A model generated the notes under the pieces. It did not search any database. It was not told the DNA's origin and was given only the letters and a program-made list of their open reading frames with translations. From assembly GCF_001792775.2 (NCBI RefSeq), contig NZ_MLGE02000004.1, forward strand, positions 124,001 through 188,000: a DNA stretch of 64,000 nt. Reading direction: 5' to 3'. The translations under genes were made by a program, and so were the position numbers. How positions within the stretch are numbered: position 1 is the stretch's first letter; each line of letters begins with the position of its first letter. Shown in pieces: positions 34,322-42,919 of the stretch. This stretch comes from Staphylococcus pseudintermedius. GTDB lineage: Bacteria > Bacillota > Bacilli > Staphylococcales > Staphylococcaceae.

Positions 34322-34515
34322 AAACTACACTCCTTTAACTGAAAAAGAACTCTAAGCTCAGATATTCAGGGACGGACATGCCGCGGTACCACCCTGCTTA
34401 ACTCAGCTTAGAGTTCTCTCATTGATTTTAATATGACACGGCGAATCAGTGATATAAAATAAGGTCATCTGTTAGGCTCTCACCACTTCCTAACTCGCTG
34501 TATGGATGATTATCT
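34322..34515 (-). promoter_or_regulatory. T-box leader of ileS (isoleucine specifier ATC)
   Basis: On the minus strand the T-box core AGGGTGGTACCGCGG (about 34381-34395) is followed by the terminator arms AACTCTAAGCT/AGCTTAGAGTT and a T-rich tail. Stem I contains GTGAGAGCC and a bulge with ATC at 34451-34453 in TATATCACTG, the codon for Ile. Uncharged tRNA-Ile should favour the antiterminator and switch ileS on. Confidence 0.92.
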
Positions 34516-34518
34516 CTT

Positions 34519-35118
34519 TTACTTGTCTGTTTCGCTTGATGATGTTTCGTTTGGTTGTTGGTTCGCTTGTTCAGCTTGTCGCTTCTCTTGTGCTGTAATG
34601 TCTTGTTCATTTAAATGTTGAAAGTTTTCTTCTGTCACTTGTTGTGAATCTAAATCATAGTTCAACAAGTATTCCCAGTCATCACTTTTCAACAAGTCAA
34701 GCTGTGCTTCTACAAGCATTCTAAAACGTGAACGGAACACTTTAGATTGACGCTTCATATCTTCGGTTTGGAAAGATAAACGACGCGCCTTTTCTATACC
34801 ATCATTCACAATTTGACTTGCTTCTGCTTGTGCTTTTTGAATGATTGCATCTCGCTCTTTTTGTGCTGCTGCTTTTGTTTCATCGGCAGCGCGTTGGGCA
34901 CTGACAATCGCTTCACCGACTGATTTTTCAACCTCTTTGAATGATTGAATGTGTGCATCACGTTCTTCTAACACTTTTTCTAATTGTTTTTTATCCTCTT
35001 TTAAACGTTCGATTTCATGGCTTAACTGTTCTAAATATTGTTCTACTTCTGTAGGTTCGAAGCCGTTTTTAATACGTGTGAACGCTTTGTTTTTAATCTC
35101 GCTAGGTGTAAAAGCCAT
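34519..35118 (-). CDS. divIVA: cell division protein DivIVA
   Basis: Coiled-coil protein that binds curved membrane at the septum. The N-terminal membrane-binding region is FTPSEIKNKAFTRIKNGFEPTEVEQYLEQL; two long coiled-coil blocks follow (about 30-145), then KRQSKVFRSRFRMLVEAQLDLL and a Gln/Glu/Ser-rich tail. The start is taken at ATG 35118, which has GGAGGAGGG 6 bases upstream; eight upstream codons are unlikely to be translated. 199 residues. Confidence 0.95.
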   Translation of the reverse strand: MAFTPSEIKNKAFTRIKNGFEPTEVEQYLEQLSHEIERLKEDKKQLEKVLEERDAHIQSFKEVEKSVGEAIVSAQRAADETKAAAQKERDAIIQKAQAEASQIVNDGIEKARRLSFQTEDMKRQSKVFRSRFRMLVEAQLDLLKSDDWEYLLNYDLDSQQVTEENFQHLNEQDITAQEKRQAEQANQQPNETSSSETDK

Positions 35119-35141
35119 TTCTTGCCCTCCTCCATCATACA

Positions 35142-35912
35142 CTATTTAAATAAAGTTTGATAGGTGATTCTTAATTTATCTTTCTTCGTACGATTACCAA
35201 TTTCTGTAATCTTTGCGCGGCCATATCCTTGTATGGACAACAAATCGCCTGCTTCAAGTTGAAAATCCGCTGCCTCAATAAGCGTATGGTTCACTTTGAC
35301 ACGTTTTCGCTGAATGTGTGTCTTGGCAATTGTACGTGACTTCCGAATCATTTCCTTTAATACGACATCGAGTCTTGTTGCGCTCACTGTTGCTTCATGC
35401 GTCTCCCAATACTCTTCTGATTGTATCATATCTTCAAACGGAATCACATGAAGTTTAATTGTTGCCCCTTTAATACGTGTTAATTCTAACATAATATATG
35501 ATTCTAATTGCTTTGTCAAAACAAATTGGATGCGTTCAGCTACGATAATATCACCGACTTGTTCACGTTCTATACCTAAAGACATCAATGTTCCTAACAC
35601 ATGTTGATGTTGCAATGTCACAAACTTTGTCGGATAATCAATTTCAATTAAAGCCAATTCAAAGTCATCCCGCGACGGTTCATAATAGCTTGGCGCAATA
35701 ACCGCCCGACACCTCTCCGCATCACGTCCCCCATCAAATGAAACGTGCAAATCGTTGAAACTGCCTGCTATCACTTCTAACATATATTGTCCACGAGGAT
35801 CTAAAAAATAAGTCAGTACTGGGGCATATTGTGTTTCAGCCTGGCGCACTTTATCTAATAAATAATCAATTTGTTCATGCTCTTCAGGTCTAAAATGTTG
35901 ATAAATATCCAA
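35142..35912 (-). CDS. ylmH: YlmH, S4-domain RNA-binding protein
   Basis: Division-cluster protein with a C-terminal S4 RNA-binding domain (about 180-240: RLDVVLKEMIRKSRTIAKTHI, then KVNHTLIEAADFQLEAGDLLSI). In Bacillus YlmH is linked to rescue of obstructed ribosomes (nascent-chain release or tailing with RqcH/RqcP); that role is inferred here. It begins with TTG at 35912, preceded by AAGGAG at 8 bases, and the N-terminus MDIYQHFRPEE fits the family. It lies 23 bases before the divIVA start. Confidence 0.9.
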   Translation of the reverse strand: MDIYQHFRPEEHEQIDYLLDKVRQAETQYAPVLTYFLDPRGQYMLEVIAGSFNDLHVSFDGGRDAERCRAVIAPSYYEPSRDDFELALIEIDYPTKFVTLQHQHVLGTLMSLGIEREQVGDIIVAERIQFVLTKQLESYIMLELTRIKGATIKLHVIPFEDMIQSEEYWETHEATVSATRLDVVLKEMIRKSRTIAKTHIQRKRVKVNHTLIEAADFQLEAGDLLSIQGYGRAKITEIGNRTKKDKLRITYQTLFK

Positions 35913-36060
35913 AGGTGGAACTCCTTTTCCTCATTAATCCTAACTTTCGATTGTCATTCACTTTAATAAAGAATGTACAAGTTTTACCTATACAGTTTAT
36001 CATTAATTGAAGTATAGAAGAAAGGAGAATAGCTAATTCACAAACATTTTAATATAAGTT

Positions 36061-36145
36061 ACATGACTTGTCTTTGGCTAACAGTTCCTACTACCAAGCC
36101 TGTAATGGACTTTCACCGTCAAGGTGTTACCCATGCCGGGCGCAC
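36061..36145 (-). mobile_element. 5' fragment of a group IIC intron
   Basis: On the minus strand, starting at 36145, the sequence opens GTGCGCCCGGCATGGGT and continues with TTGACGGTGAAAGTCC, TTACAGGC and TAGCCAAAGACAAG, the conserved domain I segments of bacterial class C group II introns. Only about 85 bases remain; the reverse-transcriptase gene and domain V are missing. The intron start lies directly after the T tract of the yhcH terminator, the known target type of IIC introns. Confidence 0.7.
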
Positions 36146-36148
36146 TAG

Positions 36149-36184
36149 AAAAAATAAAAGGCTCATAATTCAACGAGCCTTTTA
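36149..36184 (-). terminator. intrinsic terminator of the nan-type operon
   Basis: AAAAGGCTC-loop-GAGCCTTTT with an A tract on the left (T tract on the minus strand). It lies 85 bases past the yhcH stop and immediately precedes the intron fragment. Confidence 0.85.
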
Positions 36185-36267
36185 CTTTCTAGATATTGAA
36201 GATGAACGCAAAGATAAAAATGATGCGCACCGCCTAGTTTAACGCACATTTGCACATTTTCCTCCTC

Positions 36268-36717
36268 TTAGTTCAAAACTTTAATCACAAGTTTCTTCAC
36301 AGTTTGATCATTGACGCGCACTTTAGGTTGATGTAAATCTTCTTCAAAAGTCACAAGAAGGTTCGTTTCATTCAATTCTACAATTTGATATTTTTTACTA
36401 TTGAACAATTCAAAATCATTTTCTACATCGAATTCTGTTTTTGAAGATGCATCTTGAGGTGTGCTCACCGCCATTTTTTCAGTGTTACTGATGACAAGAT
36501 GAATATCTAAATATTTTTTATGGTTTTCAAATTGCTCCCCTGCAACGCCATCTGCAATATAAGTCATGCAGTTTGCAAATACGTGATCTCCGTCAATTTC
36601 AATCCGACCATCTTCTAACTGTGACAAATCCGTATGTTCTAAAAAGTCATTTACTTTTTCAAAATGTGGATTAATCGTAATATATCTTTTAAAATCTTTT
36701 CTTTCAGCAATAATCAT
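36268..36717 (-). CDS. YhcH/YjgK/YiaL family protein, likely sialic-acid anomerase type
   Basis: A cupin-like 149-residue protein of the DUF386 family, recognisable from DGDHVFANCMTY, the metal-ligand stretch FENHKKYLDIHLVI and the late acidic His motif in VTFEEDLHQPKVRVN. An E. coli member (NanQ) converts the anomers of N-acetylneuraminate. Here it follows a NanA-type lyase and a sodium symporter, which supports the same role (inference). The start is taken at ATG 36717, 9 bases after GGAGG; the ATG at 36726 abuts the ribosome-binding site. Confidence 0.85.
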   Translation of the reverse strand: MIIAERKDFKRYITINPHFEKVNDFLEHTDLSQLEDGRIEIDGDHVFANCMTYIADGVAGEQFENHKKYLDIHLVISNTEKMAVSTPQDASSKTEFDVENDFELFNSKKYQIVELNETNLLVTFEEDLHQPKVRVNDQTVKKLVIKVLN

Positions 36718-36735
36718 TACAAACATCCTCCTTAA

Positions 36736-38277
36736 TTAATGACGTTTTGCCCAACTCTTATCTGCAAGAATTTCAGGAATGTCATGAATCGTTGTAAATT
36801 GTGGTGCTGATGTTTTGTTTCCAGTTAATAATGACACAACATAACCTACCACTAAAGACACACTGATTGAAATGAACGAATACGCCCAGTAGTTTACCGC
36901 TTCTGGAGGCAACACGTATTTAATGCACACCATCACAATTGTCGCAACAATTAGCGCCGCATAAGCCCCTTGTTTATTCGCTTTTTTAGTGACAAATCCT
37001 AAAATGAAAATCCCACCAAGTAAACCTAACACCAGTCCCATAAAGCCGTTGAACCATTCGTACGCAGATTTAATATCAGAATGTGCCATCACGATCGCCA
37101 CGACAATTGAGAAAATACCGACCAATAATGAGACGATTTGTGCAATTCGTGTACGCACGCTATCCGACATTTGTTTCGCAACAACTTCTTGAATATCTAA
37201 GGTCCATGACGTCGCAACTGAGTTTAAACCTGTCGAAATCGTCGACTGTGCTGCGGCATAGATCGCTGCTAAAATGATACCTGTCACCCCAACTGGTAGC
37301 TGGTAAGCGATAAAATACATAAAAATTTGGTCACGTGGAATGGCTTTCGTTGCTTCACTCACATTTTGAAGTTGGTAAAACACATATAAACCTGTTCCAA
37401 TTAAATAGAATACTGTCGCTACACCTAATGACAATACCCCGTTTGTGAACAACATTTTATTTAACTTTTTAATATTTTGTGTTGTCGTAAAACGTTGTAC
37501 TAAATCTTGAGAAGAAGCATAAGATGAGAAAATCGTTAAACCAGAACCAAACACGATTAAGAAAATCGAGCCTGATAATATGTTTGGATCAAACCATTTT
37601 TCTGTCGGTGCAATAAACTTCCCGTGAGCCAATTGTTCTGCAATCGCGCCCATACCGCCATCGATATCTTTAATCAATACGAACAATGCGATTAATGCCC
37701 CACCAGATAAGATGACGCCTTGAATAAAGTCCGTCCAAAGTACAGATTTCAAACCACCTGTATACGAGTAAACAATTGCGATGACACCCATTAAGATGAT
37801 TAAAATATTAATGTCAATACCTGTTAATTTTGCCAAACCGATTGAAGGTAAATACATAATAATGGACATACGCCCGAGTTGATACACGATGAACAGTAAC
37901 GCTGAAATGACACGTAACGATTTCGCTTCAAAACGGCGTTCGAGATAATCGTAAGCCGTATCAATGTCCATACGCGCGAAAATTGGCAGTACATATTTAA
38001 TGGCTAATGGAATCGCAATGAGCATCCCTAACTGCGCAAACCATAAAATCCAACTGCCTGCATAAGAGTTCCCAGCAAGCCCTAAAAACGAAATCGGACT
38101 TAACATCGTTGCAAAAATAGATACTGACGTCACATACCACGGGACCGAGCCATCCCCTTTAAAGAATTCTTTCCCTGACATTTCTTTTTTCGAGAAGTAG
38201 AGCCCCGCTACTAACACAATGAGTAAGTAAACAATCAACACAAATAAGTCAACTAATGTAAATCCAGTTGTACTCAT
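36736..38277 (-). CDS. sodium:solute symporter (SSS family), probable sialic acid transporter
   Basis: A 513-residue carrier with about 13 membrane spans. SSS features: FSKKEMSGKEFFKGDGSVPWYVTSVSIFATMLSPISFLG near the start and the central YSYTGGLKSVLWTDFIQG signature. It lies between a NanA-type lyase and a YhcH protein, so sialic acid is the likely substrate (context inference). The start is taken at ATG 38277, with AGGAG 8 bases upstream. The gap to the lyase is short, so both share a transcript. Confidence 0.88.
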   Translation of the reverse strand: MSTTGFTLVDLFVLIVYLLIVLVAGLYFSKKEMSGKEFFKGDGSVPWYVTSVSIFATMLSPISFLGLAGNSYAGSWILWFAQLGMLIAIPLAIKYVLPIFARMDIDTAYDYLERRFEAKSLRVISALLFIVYQLGRMSIIMYLPSIGLAKLTGIDINILIILMGVIAIVYSYTGGLKSVLWTDFIQGVILSGGALIALFVLIKDIDGGMGAIAEQLAHGKFIAPTEKWFDPNILSGSIFLIVFGSGLTIFSSYASSQDLVQRFTTTQNIKKLNKMLFTNGVLSLGVATVFYLIGTGLYVFYQLQNVSEATKAIPRDQIFMYFIAYQLPVGVTGIILAAIYAAAQSTISTGLNSVATSWTLDIQEVVAKQMSDSVRTRIAQIVSLLVGIFSIVVAIVMAHSDIKSAYEWFNGFMGLVLGLLGGIFILGFVTKKANKQGAYAALIVATIVMVCIKYVLPPEAVNYWAYSFISISVSLVVGYVVSLLTGNKTSAPQFTTIHDIPEILADKSWAKRH

Positions 38278-38304
38278 AATCAACGCTCCTTTATGATGCA
38301 TTCA

Positions 38305-39228
38305 CTATGATGCAAGAAATTGTTGTCTTGTCGCGACAATCATGTCAGCTGCTTGTTTTGCAATAATTTTATCTTCCTCTGTCAATGGTTCTAACGGCGC
38401 ACGCACTGAGCCTAAATCCACATTTTCATTAATTCTTAACACTTCTTTTGCGACTGCGTACATATTGCCATAGCCAGACACTAATTTTGAAATGATATCA
38501 TTAATCGCAAACTGAAGTGCTTGTGCTTGTGTAATATTACGTGTCTTAAATAATGAATCTAATTTCAAAAATAAATCAGGCATCACACCATATGTACCGC
38601 CAATGCCAGCTTGCGCGCCCATCATTCGACCACCGACAAATTGTTCATCTGGACCGTTAAATACGATATAGTCCTCACCCGCTGCCGCTGCAAACGTTTG
38701 AATGTCTTGTACAGGCATAGAAGAGTTTTTCACGCCAATCACACGAGGGTTTTTACGCATCGCCGCATACAACTGATTCGTCAACGCAACACCCGCTAAT
38801 TGCGGAATATTGTAAATAACAAAATCTGTATTCGGTGCCGCATCACTAATCGTATTCCAATACTTTTCGATTGAATATTCTGGTAATTTAAAGTAAATCG
38901 GTGGAATCGCCGCAATCGCATCGACACCGAGTTGTTCAGAATGCGCTGCTAAAATCGCACTCTCTTTGGTGTTGTTACACGCGACATGATTAATCACGGT
39001 GATTTTACCTTTCGCGACATCCATCACTGCCTCAATAATTTGTTTACGCTCTTCAGTTGTTAAATAAATACATTCCCCAGAAGAACCATTCACGTAAATC
39101 CCTTTTACACCTTTATCAATTAAATATTGCACTTGTTGGCGTACGCGTTCTTGACTGACTTCCCCGTTTTCGTCGTAACATGCGTAAAATGCCGGAATAA
39201 TGCCTTGATATCGATTTAAATCTCTCAT
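38305..39228 (-). CDS. nanA: N-acetylneuraminate lyase
   Basis: Class I aldolase that splits sialic acid into N-acetylmannosamine and pyruvate. DHDPS/NAL family motifs: YVNGSSGE (carboxylate-binding), the catalytic Tyr in FVIYNIPQLAGVAL and the Schiff-base Lys in RVIGVKNSS. It reads like the lactic-acid-bacterial NanA type and less like the S. aureus NanA I recall. The start is taken at ATG 39228, 7 bases after AGGAG. It is the first gene of a lyase-symporter-YhcH operon beside its RpiR regulator. NanE and NanK are not in the window. Confidence 0.87.
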   Translation of the reverse strand: MRDLNRYQGIIPAFYACYDENGEVSQERVRQQVQYLIDKGVKGIYVNGSSGECIYLTTEERKQIIEAVMDVAKGKITVINHVACNNTKESAILAAHSEQLGVDAIAAIPPIYFKLPEYSIEKYWNTISDAAPNTDFVIYNIPQLAGVALTNQLYAAMRKNPRVIGVKNSSMPVQDIQTFAAAAGEDYIVFNGPDEQFVGGRMMGAQAGIGGTYGVMPDLFLKLDSLFKTRNITQAQALQFAINDIISKLVSGYGNMYAVAKEVLRINENVDLGSVRAPLEPLTEEDKIIAKQAADMIVATRQQFLAS

Positions 39229-39324
39229 ATCCATTCTCCTCTTCTTAATGATTTTAGTGAATTTTATTAAAATGTTTATATCAATATTTTATTGCAAAAC
39301 ACTTATAAAACGGTATAACACGCC

Positions 39325-40152
39325 CTAATCATGATGATGAGATTGCGCTTCTTTATCTATAATCGTTTGATCGTAATACATCCCCCTTTGAGGATCCTCC
39401 AAATAATAAGAAAACAAACAATCTGTCATGAGTAATATCGGAAATTGCGGTGAAATGACATTGCCATACGATAAATGTTTAGCTGCTGCTAACAACAAAA
39501 TTTCATCACATCCGAATTCATGTGCATTAAAATTTCGGGTCGTCATCAAAACAGTTTGTGCACCTTGTGCTTTGGCACGTTTTAATGCATGTAGGACGGA
39601 ACTTGTTTTGCCTGAAATTGAAGCACCAATCACGAGACATGACGCATCTACTAATAAATTATTCCAGACAAGCATGTCATTATCTTCAATCACTTCACAA
39701 ATAATGCCGAGTCTCATAAATCTCATTTTCATTTCTTTTAATGCCAGCGCCGAACTTCCCTTTCCATAAAGATATACACGTTCAGCTTGATTAATCATCT
39801 CTTTAATATGTTCTAACTGACTTTCATTGAGAATCGAATAATTTTTACGAAGCATCTCTTCATAATCAAACAAAACTTTTTGTATTAAATCTTTGTATGC
39901 GAGAATGTCCTCTTTTTCACGCATCATTTCTCTATAATGAAACAAAAATTCTCTAAAACCCGTGAAACCACACTTTTTCGCAAACCGTGTTAATGTTGCT
40001 TTTGACACGTGCAGTTGGTGGCTAAACATTTCAGACGATAAATCCTCAACAGTTACTTGTTTCAGAAAAAATTGTGCGACCTCTTTTTCTGTTGTTGTCA
40101 TATTTTCAAGATTCGATTCAATCATAGGAACGAGTACCTTATAAAATCTCAT
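39325..40152 (-). CDS. RpiR-family transcriptional regulator, probable NanR
   Basis: An N-terminal helix-turn-helix (about 1-75, with LHVSKATLTRFAKKCGFTGFREF) and a C-terminal SIS sugar-phosphate-binding domain (about 120-245, YLYGKGSSALALKEMKMRF and IGASISGKTSSVLHAL). This layout senses phosphosugars; N-acetylmannosamine 6-phosphate is the usual ligand for sialic-acid members. It sits directly upstream of the nan-type operon in the same orientation. A perfect CcpA-type cre site lies 17 bases before its start. Confidence 0.88.
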   Translation of the reverse strand: MRFYKVLVPMIESNLENMTTTEKEVAQFFLKQVTVEDLSSEMFSHQLHVSKATLTRFAKKCGFTGFREFLFHYREMMREKEDILAYKDLIQKVLFDYEEMLRKNYSILNESQLEHIKEMINQAERVYLYGKGSSALALKEMKMRFMRLGIICEVIEDNDMLVWNNLLVDASCLVIGASISGKTSSVLHALKRAKAQGAQTVLMTTRNFNAHEFGCDEILLLAAAKHLSYGNVISPQFPILLMTDCLFSYYLEDPQRGMYYDQTIIDKEAQSHHHD

Positions 40153-40508
40153 TGTTCACACCTCATCGTTGCAAGCGTTTACAAATTTAATTGTATGCCG
40201 TTTCGTTCTACTTTTCAAGCAATACTATTATTTTAGAAACGAGTTTCAGAATAAATATAATATCGTTTATAAATAACTTTCTGATTGGCTTTCGGTTCAT
40301 TTTTAATTCGTTAACTGACACTATTACCCAAATCCCTCTTCTTAGCCGACATGTGTGACAAGTTTGTTTCAATCCTTAAATTTCCCAAATAATAGTTTTG
40401 AATTTTAGTAAATGTTAGTTTATATATTCATATAGAAATGGTATATTTTAAAACGTGGACTTGTTAATGAAAGACAAAATGTTTAATAGAAATAGAGGAG
40501 TGTAAGTA
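40153..40508. promoter_or_regulatory. intergenic control region between RpiR gene and rbsU
   Basis: The 356 bases between two divergent genes hold the cre site and a 12-base palindrome GAAAC-GA-GTTTC near 40238-40249, of the type bound by RpiR-class regulators. AT-rich sequence without a distinct gene follows; the rbsU ribosome-binding site GAGGAGTG is at about 40495. Confidence 0.55.
40169..40183. promoter_or_regulatory. catabolite-responsive element (cre)
   Basis: TTGCAAGCGTTTACA fits the CcpA consensus WTGNAARCGNWWWCA at every position. It lies 17 bases before the RpiR gene (minus) and about 325 bases before rbsU (plus), so it most likely represses the sialic-acid regulator operon when glucose is present. 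Confidence 0.8.
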
Positions 40509-41390
40509 ATGAACATGGTCGCACTATTAATTGGCTTAGGACCGCTCATTGGTTGGGGTCTTTTTCCTACAATCGCATCAAAATTTGGAGGTAAACCAGT
40601 CAATCAGATTATCGGCGCTACTGTTGGGACACTGATTTTCGCAATTGCCTTTTTTATATTTTCAGGGCGTCAATTCCCAACAGGACTAGATTTGTTTTTC
40701 GCCTTACTCTCAGGAGCTGGCTGGTGTTTTGGTCAAATTATGACTTTCAAAGCATTTGAATATATCGGGTCTTCTCGTGCAATGCCTATCACAACAGCTT
40801 TCCAATTACTCGGTGCATCACTTTGGGGTGTATTCGCATTAGGTAACTGGCCAGGTGTTACAAATAAACTGATTGGTTTTGCCGCATTAATCGTGATTTT
40901 AATTGGCGCATGGATGACAGTTTGGAGTGAAGATGCACAAGAAACAAAAAGTAGTAACTTGAGAAAAGCAGTCCTTATCCTATTAATCGGTGAAATTGGA
41001 TATTGGCTTTACTCTGCTGCACCACAAGCGACAGACATTGGTGGTAAAGTAGCATTTTTACCACAAGCCATTGGAATGGTATTGTCGGCCATCATTTATG
41101 GTTTAATGACAATGAAAAAAGACAATCCATTCAACAAGAAAGTTACATGGTTGCAAATCATTTCTGGTTTCTTCTTTGCTTTCGCAGCATTGACATATTT
41201 AATCTCAGCACAACCTGATATGAATGGTTTAGCAACAGGTTTCATCTTATCTCAAACTTCAGTTGTTTTAGCTACGCTAACAGGTATTTATTTCTTGAAT
41301 CAGCGTAAAACTTCAAAAGAAATGTTTATCACAATCATTGGTTTAATTTTGATTTTAGCAGCCGCAACAGTCACTGTATTTATTAAATAA
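40509..41390 (+). CDS. rbsU: ribose uptake protein RbsU (GRP sugar transporter family)
   Basis: A membrane carrier of 293 residues with ten predicted spans, of the glucose/ribose porter family. Most of the chain matches staphylococcal RbsU: ALLIGLGPLIGWG at the start, FKAFEYIGSSRAMPITTAFQ, LGASLWGVFALGNWPG and ISAQPDMNGLATGF. It is followed after 18 bases by rbsD. In S. aureus the rbs operon also carries rbsK and rbsR; neither is here. Confidence 0.92.
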   Translation: MNMVALLIGLGPLIGWGLFPTIASKFGGKPVNQIIGATVGTLIFAIAFFIFSGRQFPTGLDLFFALLSGAGWCFGQIMTFKAFEYIGSSRAMPITTAFQLLGASLWGVFALGNWPGVTNKLIGFAALIVILIGAWMTVWSEDAQETKSSNLRKAVLILLIGEIGYWLYSAAPQATDIGGKVAFLPQAIGMVLSAIIYGLMTMKKDNPFNKKVTWLQIISGFFFAFAALTYLISAQPDMNGLATGFILSQTSVVLATLTGIYFLNQRKTSKEMFITIIGLILILAAATVTVFIK

Positions 41391-41408
41391 TATCCAGAGG
41401 TGAAGAGA

Positions 41409-41813
41409 ATGAAAAAAGCAGCTTTACTTAACAGCCACGTTTCTCAAGTTATTGCAACAATGGGTCACTTCGACTTGTTGACCGTCAATGATGCAGGGAT
41501 GCCAATTCCTAATGATGACAGAAGAATCGATTTAGCTGTAACAAAAGCATTACCGCTCTTTATCGATGTATTAGCAACAGTGTTAGAAGAATTAAAAATC
41601 CAAAAAATTTATATCGCCGAAGAAATTAAAACACATAACCCGACACAATTGAAACAAATTAAAGCATTGATTGATCAAGATGTCGAGATTGCGTTTATTC
41701 CACACTCAGAAATGAAATCATATTTAAGTCACCCATTGAATAAAGGTAATATTCGCACTGGTGAAATCACTCCGTTTTCTAATATTATTTTAGAATCTGA
41801 CGTGACATTTTAA
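41409..41813 (+). CDS. rbsD: D-ribose pyranase
   Basis: Interconverts pyranose and furanose forms of ribose before phosphorylation. Family features are [21 protein letters not shown] (with catalytic His and Asp), the [12 protein letters not shown] stretch, and the C-terminal [19 protein letters not shown]. The start is taken at ATG 41409, which has AGAGGTGA upstream and gives 134 residues, the S. aureus length; a GTG three codons upstream is the alternative. It ends the rbsU-rbsD transcript. Confidence 0.94.
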   Translation: MKKAALLNSHVSQVIATMGHFDLLTVNDAGMPIPNDDRRIDLAVTKALPLFIDVLATVLEELKIQKIYIAEEIKTHNPTQLKQIKALIDQDVEIAFIPHSEMKSYLSHPLNKGNIRTGEITPFSNIILESDVTF

Positions 41814-41823
41814 ATCAATCTAA

Positions 41824-41876
41824 AATAAGCCCTTCCAACGCGTTCGTGATGATTGCGTTATGGAGGGGCCTTTTTG
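41824..41876 (+). terminator. intrinsic terminator after rbsD
   Basis: GCCCTTCCAACGC pairs imperfectly with GCGTTATGGAGGGGC, followed by TTTTT, 10 bases after rbsD. Confidence 0.75.
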
Positions 41877-41982
41877 TTGAGGGGGGACAGTTGCTGTTGA
41901 TTTTATGCGCTTAAGCATTAGATCACTGCTGATTATATCGTATTAAACTTGATGCCTATTTCTTAACATCACCACCCAAATA

Positions 41983-42030
41983 AAAAATAGACTGTTCAAA
42001 CACGTCGTCATCACGTCTGAACAGTCTTTT
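41983..42030. terminator. terminator at the end of the ylmG transcript
   Basis: AAAATAGACTGTTCA-loop-TGAACAGTCTTTT is a strong stem with A/T tracts on both sides, 15 bases past the ylmG stop (minus). It ends the ftsZ-side division operon before the inserted sugar genes. Confidence 0.85.
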
Positions 42031-42044
42031 GATCATATTGTATT

Positions 42045-42338
42045 TTATGAATAGATTTGATGCAAAATAAGATTAAAAATGGCTACAAGTCCACGTTCAA
42101 ACAAATTGAGCACTAAAAAGGCTACAATCGGTGAAATATCAACTAGACCTAATGGCGGAATGATACGTCGAAATGGTTCTAAAAATGGCTCATAAATTTT
42201 TGACATCCATCTTCCAACTGCGCTTTCTCTTGCACCTGGTAACCACGACATAAAAATGTAAATAATCATTCCAAATGTGTAAGCTTTAACAATAAACAGT
42301 AGAAATTCAAGGATGGATGTTAATAACTCGATGTTCAT
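42045..42338 (-). CDS. ylmG: YggT/YlmG family membrane protein
   Basis: A 97-residue protein with two membrane spans (about 8-28 and 70-92) around the family core MSWLPGARESAVGRWMSKIYEPFLEPFRRIIPP. Its exact function is unsettled; homologues affect septum or nucleoid organisation. It lies 11 bases after sepF in the division cluster. Its usual right-hand neighbour ylmH is 6 kb away here. Confidence 0.92.
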   Translation of the reverse strand: MNIELLTSILEFLLFIVKAYTFGMIIYIFMSWLPGARESAVGRWMSKIYEPFLEPFRRIIPPLGLVDISPIVAFLVLNLFERGLVAIFNLILHQIYS

Positions 42339-42349
42339 AGCATACTCCC

Positions 42350-42919
42350 TTATTTATAATGATTTTCCATAGATTCGATATGATCGGTAATACTACCCGC
42401 AACTTCGACATTGTCTGGTGTACATAAGAAAATATCTGCACCAACACGTTGAATATCGCCACCAATCGCATAAACGGTACCACTTAAAAAGTCGATAATA
42501 CGTTTTGCAGAAACTTGATCAATACGTTGAAGATTCACAAGTGTGGCACGACGATTTTTCAATTCATCTGCAATGTCTTGTGTATCAGAAAATACACGTG
42601 GTTCAAATAAACACATTTTAGAACTCCCATTTTGATAAGTATCTTGTGTTGGGCTCATATTCACCACATTCCCTTGCTCTTGTTTTTGGGCAACTTGCAA
42701 CTGTTTATCATTTTGAGAAGATTTGGAACGTGAAGCTTGACGTTTGGGTACGGATTGGACTGCTCTTGGACGCTCAGATTGTTGTTTGTTCGCTTGTTGT
42801 TGCACTTGCTGTTGCTCACGTTCACGACGGCGTTCTTCTTCTTGAATGAAATCTTCATCTTCCTCTTCTTCAATTGTGAAAAAATTGTTGAACAAATCTT
42901 TTATAGCCAATGGATTCAC
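42350..42919 (-). CDS. sepF: cell division protein SepF
   Basis: Membrane-anchored partner of FtsZ that shapes the septal ring. The N-terminal amphipathic helix [14 protein letters not shown] binds membrane; an acidic and Gln-rich linker (about 18-100) follows, then the FtsZ-binding core beginning [20 protein letters not shown]. Length 189 is normal. It overlaps the YggS gene by 4 bases. Confidence 0.95.
   Translation of the reverse strand: MNPLAIKDLFNNFFTIEEEEDEDFIQEEERRREREQQQVQQQANKQQSERPRAVQSVPKRQASRSKSSQNDKQLQVAQKQEQGNVVNMSPTQDTYQNGSSKMCLFEPRVFSDTQDIADELKNRRATLVNLQRIDQVSAKRIIDFLSGTVYAIGGDIQRVGADIFLCTPDNVEVAGSITDHIESMENHYK

Larger units (their letters stand above)
35913..36267. other. 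355-base gap between yhcH and ylmH
   Basis: From right to left it holds the yhcH terminator, a group II intron 5' fragment (both described separately) and about 110 bases before ylmH in which only a possible promoter is expected. No gene is seen. Confidence 0.7.
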
